Source of the DNA: Steinernema hermaphroditum
Taxonomy: Eukaryota > Nematoda > Chromadorea > Rhabditida > Steinernematidae
Assembly: GCA_030435675.1 (NCBI GenBank)
Contig: CM059622.1
Span: 1,116,001 to 1,180,000 of the forward strand
DNA: 64,000 bases
Direction of reading: 5' to 3'
The translations under genes were made by a program, and so were the position numbers. Below, piece by piece: positions 47,901-60,354 of the stretch. The number at the start of each line of letters is the position of its first letter. Position 1 is the stretch's first letter. Below the pieces are notes generated by a model. It did no database searches and was not told where the DNA came from. It was given only the letters and a program-made list of their open reading frames with translations.

Positions 47901-50580
47901 TTAAGTATGCCCTATGTTGGCCCAAATGTTACTCCAATGCAGAATGTATAAATAGTAACATCTGTAAGAACACAAGTGCTGATTCTTATGCTTAGACATC
48001 CAAATCCAAACAGTAATTTCTTGTATACGTAATTTGGGGCAGTAAACACCGTTTTTTTCAGTTTGCTTATTTTTGAATCAAACTCAGGTAATTTAGTTTC
48101 CTTTTGGCCAAAAATTCAAGAACGAACTCGGGGACTTTCTTAAGCATCTTGAAAAACTGCCATACTGGAATCTGTCCATGTCAAAAGTATTTGATTTTTG
48201 CTTCCTCGTCAACTGACCTTGCTGCTACAAAATGATGGTTAAAAATTGATTTGGCAAGACTTTTTAAGTGGGAACTGTAGCGTTTGCTAACCGTCTATTG
48301 CCATCTTTCAAAAAAGATTCTCGTTCAATGTGTATATGTTTCGGGTTGCCAAAGACAGGGCCGTAAAATGTATTTTTGATGCAAGAACTCTGGGTATTAC
48401 TTTTTGAAGAGAATGGGACTTTACATTTACATTTACATTCACATTTACTCTTGGTTCAATGGCATTCACCATGTAATAAATCTCGCAATGCACAATGAAG
48501 TTCCGTAGATCATCGTAGTCGCTGCTTCTCTTCTTTTCACGGCCGAGGACACAACGTCGGAGTTGAAGCGATTCTTACCATCAGTGTGCGCGGGCTAAGA
48601 GAAGCGAAAAAGAAGCGCGATGGTGGAGCTCAGCGGGCAAAGTTGAATCCCATCTTTGGATCTTCGGAACTGGAGCGATTCTTCGACTTAAGTGTGGGAC
48701 GCGGGTGGTCAGGCGGTTCAGACTGTCTTCTTGGCGAGATGTGATTCGGCTTACGTTCCGCGCCAGCCACGACGGATTGGAACGGGGCGATCATTGCGCC
48801 AACAACGATGGCCAAGAACGACAACTCAACCTTATCGTCTCGAACAGCCTCAGAGAGACAGCAATTTAAAGGCAACGTTGATTTGGGAAGTTAAATCGTT
48901 CTAAATTGTGGGCCATCCGAGGGCTGCCATAATGCAAAATTGACATCGGCCACATATCAATGGTTTTCTATGCATGCAGAAACCATTATGGGTAAATTTT
49001 TGATGAGTCCAATTTAATTTGAAGTCATTGGTGATGTCGCTTCGCGACCATAACATGATGCCATAACCAGATAATTCGTAAATAAAAGTTCAACCAGAGA
49101 TCCGTATTTTTTAATCATAAAATGAGGTGTTTTCACGGTCAAGAAAGGGCATAGACAGTTCGGCATCTTCAAGTTGAAAGAGGCCGACACCGACCGTAAC
49201 CCGCCGTCCGACGCCCCATGACAATCGCCCTTTAAGGATCCACCCAGCCGACGTCCGGAGGAAAAAGGAACCGTCACCGCCAGAATTAACCAGTGTCCTC
49301 TTTTCCGCGTTGTTGTATATCGTGCCCCCTTGAGTAAAAGGTTTAATTACCCAAGTTTGAGGTTTCACCACACTTAATCGACAACTATTCATTCATCTCA
49401 ACCAGAGAATCCCAAAAGACCCGCGTGGCAGCTACAAGTCACCCCACTGACCACCGCGCGAACGTATAGGTGAACGGTAAAGAAAACGTTTTGCTAGAAG
49501 TGAAATATCTACATCCTTTATATTCGCCTGAAATTGAAAATTTGGAACTTAGCATTGCATTAAACTATATGTTGGCTACACAGCAAATAAATTTTTGTTG
49601 GCAGCGATGAGTTCGAGTAGTGCCTGAATTGTAAATATATTTTGTGTCCCTTCGAATGTTGATGAAACCATGACGCCAAGAAGTGAAGCAGAGCGAGAAG
49701 AAGGTCCTACATACTTGATTGGTGTGAGTGTAACTTTTTAGAAATTCATGATATTGAAAATAAAGTCAATTCAGATGGCCACTCAATTTTTGTACACTTT
49801 CTTGCACCGTTTATCTTCCCAAATCTACGGCAACAAAGCTCTATAAGTACCAAAAGGGTGCGGTATCATAGAACCGATCTTCGTCTGGGTACAGAAAACT
49901 GCGTTAGAGGTGAAGACGGCCATCCAATCGGCTTGCGTGGGCATCAAAGAGAAGATATGCTTCCACTCTACGTAGGGTACTGATGGTGGAGCACAGAGAA
50001 CGAGGTACACTGCCGTCTTTGAATCATCTGGCGGCTTAGATGTCGACGTTTATATCCTTCGACGGCTTTTGTGAACGGCGCGGGCGAAGATCTGACTCTG
50101 GGCATGGTGTGGCGATGCAAAAAAATGGTCACGGGGCAGTTAGCGGTGCAAACTTGCTAAGGCAGCGAAACATTGCCACGACGAACTTTCCACTTGTTTG
50201 TCCGCCTCAAATCGACTGGAAAGCGTATCTTTCGAAGGGTGTTTATATGGTCAGATGTACGTATAAGCGGACGCCATTTTGGTGTAGGTTAGTGTAGACA
50301 ATGACAATTTTTGTGCAGTACAAACGTTGAATACAGTGGAATCCATCCAGTAAGACGATATTTGAGGCAGATTTGTTGATTTTCCCGAGTGACTTTTTGG
50401 AGCCGAATAATTTATGTCATCAGGCATCTGAGCCCACATTCGTTACATCGTTCAATTCTTGGTGTATTCGTCGTGCTGAAATTTGGGGTTTACAAAAAAA
50501 ACGGCGACAATCTACTACAATCTTCATGCATTTTTGTTAACATTAAAAATACCCGGCCGGAAGGCTGATCTGAGTGTCAA
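47901..50580. repeat. Large segmental duplication, copy 2 (partner 43100-45650)
   Basis: See 43100-45650. Relative to that copy it has an extra segment of about 420 bp (roughly 49033-49455) containing the SL1 sequence. 48680-48860 includes text similar to the reverse of 2140-2180. Confidence 0.8.
49340..49361 (+). ncRNA. Exact 22-nt SL1 spliced-leader sequence
   Basis: All 22 positions of canonical SL1 (starting GGTTTAATTACC) are present and are followed by gt, as a spliced-leader donor should be. Beyond that the sequence (ttcaccacac) does not match the usual SL1 RNA, and there is no AATTTTGG Sm site at the expected distance. The 16-mer agacccgcgtggcagc lies about 55 nt downstream, as at the other copy (21664). 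The segment holding it is absent from the 44.2-kb paralogue, so it arrived by insertion or was deleted there. Confidence 0.6.
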
Positions 50581-52357
50581 TCTTCAGCTGAGCTGAGCCA
50601 AACACCTCGGAATATTTCCGTGTTAGATGTTGAGCGGTTCCTGAAAACACCAAAGTCGAAAAATCTCCATCCATGTCGAGATATAGACTAGAGGGCGAAA
50701 AATCGGCACTTCGCTGCCGGTTTATAGGATGGGTTTCGATACAACTTTGGATGTCTTTGATGTCCTTTTGTGCTTTTGTGTTTAACGGTTTAGGCCATTC
50801 ATCAATGAGCATAAACTGACAACATCTTACTTTTCGATACAACGATGTGACTCACCGTCATAAATCCATGCCAGCGCTTCGATAATGCACTCAAAACACA
50901 AAACACGTTCCCATAATCGCATTTGTATTGCCATGCAGCAAGTGGAGTTGTTGATTGCGAAACTCCGTCGCGATACCTAGCAACGCCTCCCACAGCCAGT
51001 GTCACCACTTCTCTGTTTGCAGTGCCCTGCGCTGCGCGTCCTCGTTTCCATTTCATCTGGCAAGCAGCGCTTGATGTCACTCTGTTGGCCTCTGATAGTC
51101 TTTTCCGCTGATGAAAGTCGTGGTTGATGTCACTCTGTTGTTTCATTTTATCATCTTGTACTCTAACTAGGCTGGGATTCTGTTTGGGATGGTTTTGTGG
51201 TTCCAGTCGTTCAGTGTTCGTGTTCATCATTAGTTCAAGTGAGACAACACAAAGGATGACACATTTTTGAGCGGTCTGTCTCTGGTTTCAGTTCTTGGCT
51301 TTGCCGTACCCCGCATAAGATAAAATAGTTTCCAGTATGTACATTATTTTTGCGTTCGTAAAGTATCATTCAGTTGACATTCAATTAACATTCATTCAAT
51401 TGGCCACCGCTAACAAGAAGATATCCGACGCCAGGAATCCGATGCCCGACGATGCGTGAGATGTCATCCCGAAGGTCGCCGACTCACATCTATCGGTCGA
51501 ACTCGTTTACTATCTCTATTCGAGTTCGTGATGCTCAGAAAAAAAATATACACCTGGGGCTGCCACTTTTTCACATACTTTTTCTTATTTTTGCTCGGAA
51601 AAAAAGCTTGTTTTCGATACTCAATTCTGAATGTCTTTCTAAGCTGTAAACCTCGACTCACAGAGCTCTTTGAGGAAATCACTACAGGACCAGCCGTCGG
51701 CCTCTCACATCTATCGGGCGAACTCGTTTACTATCTCTATTCGAGTTCGTGATGCTGAGAAAAAAATCGATCAGTAAGGAAATGTCAGTGAACAATTACA
51801 CCTGGAAGGGCTGCCACTTTTTCACATACTTTTTCTTATTTTTGCTGATGCGATATACTTACGAGATGTGTAGTTTGTTCACTCAAATCAACTTTGTTGT
51901 TTTGGACCGAACACTGTGCGATCGATTCGATTCCCAGGGGGCAACGCCTCTCCAACAAGCCTGTTTGTTTTCCCACGTCGCTGACGGATTGTTTGTTTTG
52001 AAGGTCCTTTGCGTTTCGGTCCCCAATATTTATCAACAACGCTTCAGTTTCGTTTTGGACAGCTGTGCTGGAGGTCGACTGCTACTTCACGAAACTGACT
52101 GATGTTGAGTTCTGGACCGAATCGCGAGATCGTTGGTTCGCGCCGTTTAAGACTAAAGGATCGTTTTGCGAGCGGACTTCGATGGGAGTCCTTGTTGTCC
52201 CACGCCGGAAGTCGATTCCCAAGATATCAATTATTACGTAATGTAGTTTATGATTGTTCTCTCAAAATGTATCTAATCAGTCTGGTTGTCGGAAATCGAC
52301 TTATAGAATTCCTATTTGTACACATTTTTGAATCTCGAGGATGACCTTTGGTATACC
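50581..52357. repeat. Repeat-bearing spacer, no gene recognised
   Basis: 51419-51482 is a fragment of the 24.76-kb retroposon family (gacgccaggaa, tcatcccgaaggtcgccgac) in forward orientation. 51479-51600 and 51705-51848 are direct repeats (gaactcgtttactatctcta, ttcgagttcgtgatgct, ctgccactttttcacatact). The second copy has about 25 extra bases. The longer frame 50802-51230 (-) has no recognised domain. Confidence 0.6.
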
Positions 52358-52359
52358 TA

Positions 52360-53628
52360 TTGGGTTGGTAAGTTGAAAATGCACCATTTTTAAAAATGAA
52401 TCCTTATTGTTGCAAAGGCACAGATTTCAATGGGTGTATTCACCATTTAAGTGCTCAGCCTCTGTACACTTTCTGGCGAGAAGTCTGGCCATTTCACTGC
52501 AGAACAGGAGAGATTCCGGGTCGAAAAGTTCCATTTTGTCCGTTTTTGACCTCATTGCAAACTTTGGCTCAATTTATTCGTTGATGTTTCCGACAGTACC
52601 GCACAAGTAGGTACCCGATAGAGCTGTGGGAGACCTACATGCATAACAAGTACCTGAGTCCCAGCTGAAGATGAGCAGCAGTTTTGTGTGCAATCAAAAA
52701 TATCAAACATTCATGCTCCTGCTGGATCTGCTGAAATCCCAAAGCCAGTTACTAGTTCTTGCCTTATCTTGAATAAGAGAACGAGGTTTTTCTAGATGTT
52801 AGTCGCAAACTATAGCTGAGAGATTGCTCTATCCTATAAATACGTTTCAGCCCCGTGCTTCTATAATATCGCATATAAGACAGTGCAGCATTACTTTTCA
52901 ACCTGGTTCTGACCGCAGCACAATAGTTGACTTCTCTTCCTTATCCATACCCTCAAGTAGTTCTGGGGATCATATGGCTAGAACCCCCTTGAACTCAAGA
53001 GTCACGAAAAATAAAGGAAAAGATTTTTACTTAGAAATACAAATAAAAGCAGGGGTCAATGAGTTGCGATGGCGGATCAAGGGCTCGGAGAGTCGTGAGA
53101 AATCGGAGTTCCCGATTTCCACTTGTAGCCAAAGGCATCGGAGCATCAGCCACTATGGCATTGAAGCACCCTAGCTGGCCGTCCATGTTGTCTGTACACC
53201 CCCAGCTGGAGTTTGTTAAATCAACAAAAAGTTTAACTACTTTCGGGTCAAGTGCTTTATGGGCAAATTTTTTATCTTCTTGGAATTTGTTCTCACTGTG
53301 ACATTGCAGGAAGAGATCAGCGTGTGCGCTTGGAAGCTAAGCTCCTGCTGTATGCGCAGCTAAGACAGCATACCGCCTTTCAAATAAATAGTCCCTCGGA
53401 GAGGTTGTCGAAGGTTCGGTGTTTCGGATGCCCAGGTGGTGCTTCGCGGACCATGAATATAAAAGGATTCAAAGAAAGCGGAGGGCATGCAGGTGGGGCA
53501 TCGGAGCGTACCGACTGGAAAGTCAACCAATCGCCCATACGAACGCACTATTCCATCTGATCCAAGGATCACACAGTGCGAAAATAGACGCGAATCAAAA
53601 ATGGTGCATTTTCAACTTACCAACCCAA
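52360..53628. mobile_element. Mariner-like element without recognisable transposase
   Basis: Matching inverted termini start TTGGGTTGGTAAGTTGAAAA and continue through tgcaccattttt, flanked by TA at 52358-52359 and 53629-53630. The size (1269 bp) and TIR type fit a full-length mariner. However, neither strand shows the HTH, the TDE(K/S) or the DLNP motif; interior frames such as 53252-53560 (+) are unknown. Either the transposase is decayed beyond recognition or the interior is unrelated captured DNA. Confidence 0.75.
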
Positions 53629-53630
53629 TA

Positions 53631-54604
53631 GCATTAAAACGCGACAGCAGTTGACATAGTGTTTCCAGTCGGAAGTTGTAACAAAGATTTTTGGCAAGGT
53701 GATTTCGTTTTATTAAACATGTTTACAGTTTGTATGCATTGCACACAGTTATTGTTGCTGAATTGTCAGTAAATTCAGCAGTATACATTTAGATTTGAAT
53801 ATTTTCATCGATGCACCTTCGTTGTTGACATCTCTTACTTTATTCAAAAGTGTTTCGTGGAGAAAGGAACGAAGATCAGCCAAAACCTGATTCTGAAGGA
53901 TGCGTTATTTTCAGTGAACTGAATGCGCTTTTTCCTGTGCAGCGAAAAGAGGTTCACTAAAGCCACTCTCTAACAAGACGGAGCCGAAATTTTGTTTAAA
54001 AGGCTAGCAGAAAAATCCGGAGCGTTTTGCAGGCCTGAAGGCGATCATTTCGAGGGGAATTTGTGATATCCCATGCAGTTTTTATCCATGTTTGCTGTGC
54101 TACATGTCGTTTTTTCTAATTCGCTCTCGGTTTCGATATATGACCGGTTCTTTTTGTGACATAACTTTAGCGTTAGCCTGGACTTTTGTATGGTATACTT
54201 TTACTTTTTACTTTGCATTTTTGTCGTGATAATAAAACAAAATTGCAGTTCCGCCATAGGCACGCTTTCCGCTCCGGTTTTTGCGCTTCTTTGCTAAATT
54301 TTTGCGCCATTTTACGTTTGTTGTGGTACGTCCCTGTTCCACATTATTAGGATGACAAGAGTGTGAATGAATTTTGTAAATCTGCTTACTTGAAGCTACT
54401 ATAGTTTCAGATTTCTTGTATTTCGTAAGGAACAGAATCATTGTCATTGTATTGCTGCAATGATCACCCCGGTACCCATAATGCCTGGACTACCAGGGAG
54501 CCATCGTAATTGAAGATTCGTCTTCAACATGCGTCAGTAGCAACGGTTGTACCATAATTTTTGTTGAACTCAGCTTCGAGTGTAAATCTGTCTGTTAAAA
54601 ACGA
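53631..54604. other. No gene recognised
   Basis: 54450-54520 resembles 2153-2215 (caatgatc(a/g)ccccgg, agg(g/a)agcc), a dispersed repeat. Otherwise AT-rich without structure that I can identify. Confidence 0.35.
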
Positions 54605-55730
54605 GCCGCGTCTTAGCCTGTGTGTCACGGCCACTGTCACTTTAAACATAAAAGGCCATCTGTTTTGAGGGATGTTCAGTTTCTAATAATGTGTGAACCA
54701 TTTTTGACTGTACAATCGTTTTGTTACTTCTTAGCAAGTCATGAACGCCTTCTGACAGAGCATCTTTCGAAGTTCACCGTCTTGGCGGCCAGGTTATGGT
54801 CTTTTTTATGGTTCTATCAGGGACGTAAAATAAACGCGAACATTTAGGAGAGGCTTCGTCGGCGAGCTAGTGTATATAAATTTTTGTACTGCGGCATTTT
54901 TAGTGTGAGAATGAAGTGACGTCCGAGCCTGTGTGGCCACTTTAAAAATAAAAGGTCATCTGTTTTGAGGGAAGTTCCATTTTTCATATTATGTGAACCG
55001 TTTCTGACTCTACAATCGTTTATCTACTCCTCATCGTAACGCTTAACACTCCTTCTTGGTAGAGCAACAGGTCCTTTCGAAGGTAACCGCCTTCGCGGCT
55101 AGGTGAGATCCTTTTTTGCTTTATATCCTATCAGGGGCATCAAATAAACATACATATTTAAAGTTAAAGCTTCGTCAGCGAGCATAGTGTGTATGAATTT
55201 TTGCTCTGGAGCACACGATGTTGAAAATGGAGTGGCAAGAGTGAGAATCATGATTTTTATTGCCGTTTCAGTTCAAACTACTGCTTACGGTCCTTCCTAC
55301 TCAGCATTTACTATGTCATCAAATTTTATTTTTATGGTAAAGATCAGGATGATGATCACAATTTAAGATCCTCATAAACATACGCCAGTTGGAACAGTTA
55401 CACCATTATATTTGCTGTTTCTGTCAGCTAAAAAGGAGCCACGCCTGTGTGGCCTGCAACTGTTCCTTTAAGATTAAAAGGCCGTCTGTTTTAATGATGT
55501 TCAATGTTTAATGTTCTGCGAAACACTTCTCTCCACGATCGTTTTTACCTCTTATCATGTCCGGGACGCTTACCGTGACCGTTTTTATGGCTATGTCGTT
55601 TCATTTTTGTGGCCTTTTTCAGTTTTTCTTTTATCAAGGACGCAAAATAAACATGAATATTATTGAATATTTAAGCTTGAACCTTCGTCGGCGTGAATAG
55701 TGTATATAAATTTTTGTACATCAGTTTATT
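54605..55730. repeat. Three diverged tandem units
   Basis: Units begin near 54610, 54925 and 55440. Each shares agcctgtgtg / cgcctgtgtgg, ataaaaggccatctgtttt-like text, acaatcgttt / acgatcgttt, an aaaataaac motif, cttcgtcggcg and tagtgtatataaatttttgta. Each unit ends with the ATTTTTG word in the same place. Confidence 0.75.
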
Positions 55731-56045
55731 ATCTTCTGCTGTTGCTACTCTACAAAATCAATTTTCTTCCACTTCAGTTCATTTTTATGTCCTCGAAGAA
55801 CGGTCCTTCCTAGTCAGCATTCAATAGCTTCTTCAGACCGCTTCAATATCGCCTCCTTCGAGGTGTCCACTTTTCTCGCAATTAGTGAATCATAATAATA
55901 TTCCCAGTAAGAAGGAGTCCAATGGGAAATTAGAATAATTTGTAGTAATAACGGCGTAAACAAGCGTTCTTCACCACAAGACATTCCGTTTTCTATCGCT
56001 GTCGACCGCCTCCTTGACTAGTCTTCTCACGTTGTAGACAGTTTT
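55731..56045. other. Upstream region of the PEBP gene
   Basis: Probable promoter and 5' flank. No clear TATA box or SL acceptor is decided; a run of short frames is present only. Confidence 0.35.
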
Positions 56046-56749
56046 ATGTACAGATCCGTGTGCATGGCCGTGTCGGAGGGTTTCAAGAAGCACGATGTCG
56101 TGCCGGATGTTATTCCCGTTCCGCCCTGTACTCAAGCCAAGGTGCTCTACAATGGTGGAGAGGAGGTTGTTTGTTTCATTTTTGGTACTTTTCAAAGAAA
56201 GCGATTTTAGGCGACTCTGGGGAATGAGCTGACTCCCACTCAAGTGAAGGACGCGCCGAAGGTCACCTGGGACTACGAACGTGGAGCGCTCTACACCTTG
56301 GTTATGACAGGTAGGCCCTCAGCCACCGCTTGAATACGATCGATTCAGACCCTGACGCCCCATCGCGCCAGGACCCACAGCTCCGAGAAGTGGAGCACTG
56401 GCTGGTCGTCAACATTCCTGGCGACGACGTCGCAAAAGGTGATGTCTTCGCCGAGTACATCGGGTCGGGACCTCCACCGGGAAGTGGCCTCCATCGCTAT
56501 GTCTTCCTCGTCTACAAACAGCCGGGGAAGATCGCCGACGATGAGCATGGCTTTGTCGACAAGCACACTCGCGAACAACGTAGGGGATGGAAAGTGGCCA
56601 AGTTCGCCGAAAAGCACAAGCTCGGAACACCGCTGGCGGGCAACTTTTTCCAGGTAATCAATAGGGTGAAGACTGACAAAACGGGTCTGTTTTCCTAGGC
56701 GCAGTACGACGAATACGTTCCGATTCTGTGGAAACAGCTTGGAGCTTAA
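56046..56749 (+). CDS. Phosphatidylethanolamine-binding protein (PEBP/RKIP family)
   Basis: Four exons: 56046-56168, 56211-56310, 56349-56653 and 56699-56749 (TAA). Introns are 42, 38 and 45 nt with consistent phases. The ATG at 56064, in frame, gives about 186 aa and fits the family start better than 56046 (192 aa). Family hallmarks are present: [56 protein letters not shown] and [16 protein letters not shown] at the C terminus. PEBPs are soluble proteins that bind anionic ligands and phospholipid head groups, and several regulate kinase pathways; the nematode members include OV-16-type proteins. Exon 1 may end at 56165 instead of 56168 (gttgtt or gtttgt donor). GC-rich coding usage contrasts with the surroundings. 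Confidence 0.93.
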
Positions 56750-57600
56750 AGTGAGCGACGATGAGGCCGCGACTTTGAAGAAACTGGTCTTGGTTGTGAC
56801 ACTAATACTGAATTGTGTGTCTCCTTTAAGATTTTTGATTAAAGGAAGTGACTCATCCTTCTTACCATGTTCAACAGTATTTCTGAACACTAGTGGCCAT
56901 GTAATTTCTCACAACGAATCTAATATTAAAGTGATTAGTGTGTTTTTTAAAGATTTTTGCAGTTGTGTACACCATATAGGCGATCAACATTACAAATAAG
57001 CGCAGTCCACTGCATCAAGTACTTGACAGAGTCACTAGTCCTGGTTGTGACACTAATACTGTTGATTGTGCTTCTTTTAAGATTTTTGAATGAAATGCTT
57101 CAGCTATATAATTCAACTGATTATCTCATCCTTCTTAGCGGGTGGTACAGTATTTTTGGTAGTTGTTGATATCGATACTCTAGGCGCTCAATAATACAAA
57201 TATGCGCAGTGCAGTGAATCAACGAGGTTGTCAAGTACTTAACAGATAAAATGGGATTTGCAGAAAGCAGTGATCACAACGAGTCGACCGACAAAAGGCA
57301 ACTTTGACAGCAACATCTACATTCTATCTGCATTTCTGAGTGCTCTTCAGGGCGCTTCAGGACAAGAACATTTCTTTTCTGGGTGCTTTTCTACTACATT
57401 TTGGCAGAATAAGAACGGCGCAGTACGACGACAACGTTCAGATACTGTGGAAAGCGTAAACTGATACTGATCGATGATGAGACCGCGACTTCGAGGAGAC
57501 GCTGGTTTTGGTTATGATATTCCATTAAAGTGATTAATGTGTTTCCTTTAAGATTTTTGAATAAAGAACTAACTAGCGACTAACTATCTTTCTTGTAAGG
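56750..57600 (+). repeat. Decayed tandem copies of the PEBP 3' end
   Basis: 57417-57461 reads gcgcagtacgacgacaacgt and on, encoding AQYDDNVQILWKA and a stop: a copy of the last PEBP exon, followed by the same 3' flank (gatgatgagaccgcgact, then taagatttttgaataaag). 56999-57100 is another partial copy of the 3' flank (tggttgtgacactaatactg occurs at 56790 and 57043). No copies of exons 1-3 are visible. Confidence 0.75.
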
Positions 57601-57939
57601 TGTAATTTCTTGGTTCTTGAACTCATGATTTTTGGTTCTTGAACTCATGATTTTTTTCGAGTGCATCGATTACAGGAAACGACAAATGATGAATGAACCA
57701 ACATTGACTGACCCCGGCTGGAGTACCGTTCAGAATCTTAATGCCTGCGATAAAGATAATTGAATATACAGCGAATGAAACTTCCCTTTTTAAACACATT
57801 TTTGCCATACCAAAACTCTTGTTTAACATCCTGGATTTTTGGAATGTATCGATTACAAGAACCAACTCCTCCTTTAGCAAAAAAGCACTCAGATTAATTG
57901 AAGCCCGCCTCACTGCCACTTTTTTCCCTTTTCCACTGG
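57601..57939. other. No gene recognised
   Basis: An immediate repeat of ttggttcttgaactcatgat occurs at 57611-57650. Frames on both strands (57623-57967 and 57741-57971) overlap each other with no domain. Confidence 0.4.
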
Positions 57940-58464
57940 CGCAACCTTGGCACCGGCGCCTTTTCAATTGAGTAAACTCTCAATGTCACATCTCCCTTCA
58001 GCTGGTGACTCAGCCTCGCCTCACTTGATCCATTTCGGCAAACGTTTCCAACACACTCTGTTTAGGGGAATCCACGCGATGCGCTGTGCAAACACGCATT
58101 CTGCGTTTGCTCTTCGCCACTTAGCCGCCGTTTCGATTGCCCACCGATAGTGACCAGTCCATGATGATACGTACTAGTATGATGGGGGCGATAGTGGGTT
58201 TTGCTGAGTTGTGATGGCACTTTGTTGTGATGCTCGTTGAGCTCGGCTCAATACTTCGTCCGATTATTTTTGCAATTCGTCATGAAAATAGCTAAGAATC
58301 CATATCTGAATATGGCCCATTTATGCATACGGTAATTGATTTTTGACCCCGTTTCTGCTGCCTCAGCCCTGTATTCGAGGCCCGCTAGGAGCTGGGACAA
58401 TCACTGTAGAGATATTTTTGGGGCTTCGCCAAGTTCTTATTCATAGAGTAAAAATCGTTGATAA
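57940..58464. repeat. Direct repeat, copy 1 (partner 63476-64000)
   Basis: 525 bp with no insertions or deletions relative to the partner. The first 389 bp (to 58328) are identical; the remaining 136 bp have about 11 differences. An open frame of 67 codons (57947-58150, from MAPAPFQLSKLSM) lies in the identical part but is not recognised. A related third unit follows at 58500-58616, also ending ggggcttcgccaagtt. Confidence 0.9.
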
Positions 58465-60354
58465 GTTTTGGTAACTGAAACTTCCGTACTGAGACGAGGC
58501 GGATATGCATTCGGCAATTAATTTTTGGATCACCGTTTCCGCCGTCAACGCTGCTGTTCCATGCATTCTGGAAGCTGGTGCATCGCTGAAATAATTATGG
58601 GGCTTCGCCAAGTTGGGGTTAACGTTCATCATTGTTTGCTTACAATATCCTGGCCCATCCTGGTTTGCACGTGACTTTCGAGGCTTACATGGTCAGGTGC
58701 GTGTAGAAGCCGGCGCTCTTTCGTTCATTAATGTATGCCTACCATTATCTAGATTTTTATCTCAATCTGAGGTGAACAATTTGAGAGGTTCCCTTGTAAA
58801 ACAACCTATACATAGAATCACAGCTATTGTGCATAAAATAATTATAACAAGTTCATTTTTGGCTCCGAGCCTGATTCTGTGTCAGATTTTTGCCAATAGA
58901 GTCATCCCGACGTCTTTCGTTTGTGTCCCTAGCGATCGGGTCGTCCACTCGCTCCCTCTGAGGTACATTCGGATGAGTTGAGCGAGCGGTCCTTCTCGTC
59001 GTTCTTTATCTTTACACTGCTGTACAATCGGTGATGTGGAAGTGCCAATTGTGTTCGGTAAATCGTTGTTGAATTGGACACAGAAGAGCGCAGGCGACTT
59101 GTCGTGAGATTCTTGTTATTAGTTTTCTGGTGGTAAAGTGATCGGGTGCTTTCAATTTTTTTGCTCTTTTATGACGTTTCGGGTGCTAAATCACTCAAGT
59201 CACTCAAGTATTGGGGCATCCATCTTTCATCCAGTTTTGTTATGAATTCGGATTTTAAAGGTTATTTTTGCTCATGACGGCGTTCCGTTTCGTCAGCCCC
59301 TCAAAAAACCGCTGTTGGCCCGCGCCACTAAATATTAAAAAGAAGCCAATTCCTCTCCGCGTGCTTTCTGCTTTCACACCATATACAAGGCTGTACAACG
59401 ACCCATGATTCCATCGGCCGACATTTTTATTCAGACCAGTTGTTAGTCGAATTCACTACGAATTGAGTTACATTTTTGATTTGCGAAAAGTGTTATTCAG
59501 TGTTTCTTCAGCCAAATCTATCTTTTTTCAGTTCGAAAACGGAGTTGCACCAATTTGTGAGATTTTTCTACAAACTGTCGTTGAAAGACATTGCAGTGTT
59601 TTTTATTGAATTTTGGAGGGTTTCGGTCTCTTTTTCAATAAGCAAGTTTTATCGCTGCAAGCGGTTGCAGCGAGTTTGTTTGATTGTTTCGGATGAGATG
59701 CGGATCGGAAAAAGGGGAAAACGAGAGCGAACGGAGGACATTCACGGGAGCGAGCGGAAGCGAGGAAACAGTACTCAGCGTTGCGGGACCAGAAGAATTG
59801 GGATCGTCATTTGCAATACGTGATTTTGTCGTTGTTTTAAGTTGAAGTTCGAGCTTTTGTTCGATTTATCGCCGTTGCGATAAAGTTGGTTGCGTTTGAT
59901 TGCTGTTCGTCTTGAGGGACGCTTGGGATTGTCAACTGTCGGAATTGGGTTGGCATATCTTCTCGGTTGTATTTCTGTTGTCGTATCCGCGGTAGGAACG
60001 ACTTGTGTGTGAGCTGACTGCGTCGGAAACGGAGCAGCTCTTTTCGGTTATTCACTCCGTCGAAACCGGAGTTTTGTGTGTTCGGATATCGGTATACGCG
60101 GCGTGCAACAGAACGCGCGTATACTCCTCGGATTTTGCAAACCGCGTGGCGCGATCGGTCTGGACTTTTGTGGCAGAAGAGTCACACGATTGTTTGGCGA
60201 GCAAGTTTCGGATTTTATCACTCGGCACCGGTGACAGCGGACAGGGCGCGCGGTATATCGTGCCTGTCGCTAAAAGTTTTGATGTAAATACAGAGATCGT
60301 TTTTCGATTGCAGAATTTTTGATTAAGGGCAGGAGAGTTTGGTGATGTCTCTCT
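58465..60354. other. No gene recognised
   Basis: Frames 58613-58981, 59476-59823 and 60005-60322 (+) have no domain I can name. 59690-60300 is GC-richer with open frames on both strands and could hide exons of a + strand gene. Confidence 0.35.

Noticed and set aside
49111..49392. Minus-strand ORF through the antisense of SL1 as a conserved protein
   Set aside because: The QTWVIKP string shared with the 21.66-kb locus is simply the translated complement of SL1; outside it the two translations do not align convincingly.
57947..58150. 67-aa protein shared with 63483-63686 as evidence of a gene family
   Set aside because: The identity extends equally through noncoding DNA on both sides, so it reflects DNA duplication and not protein constraint.
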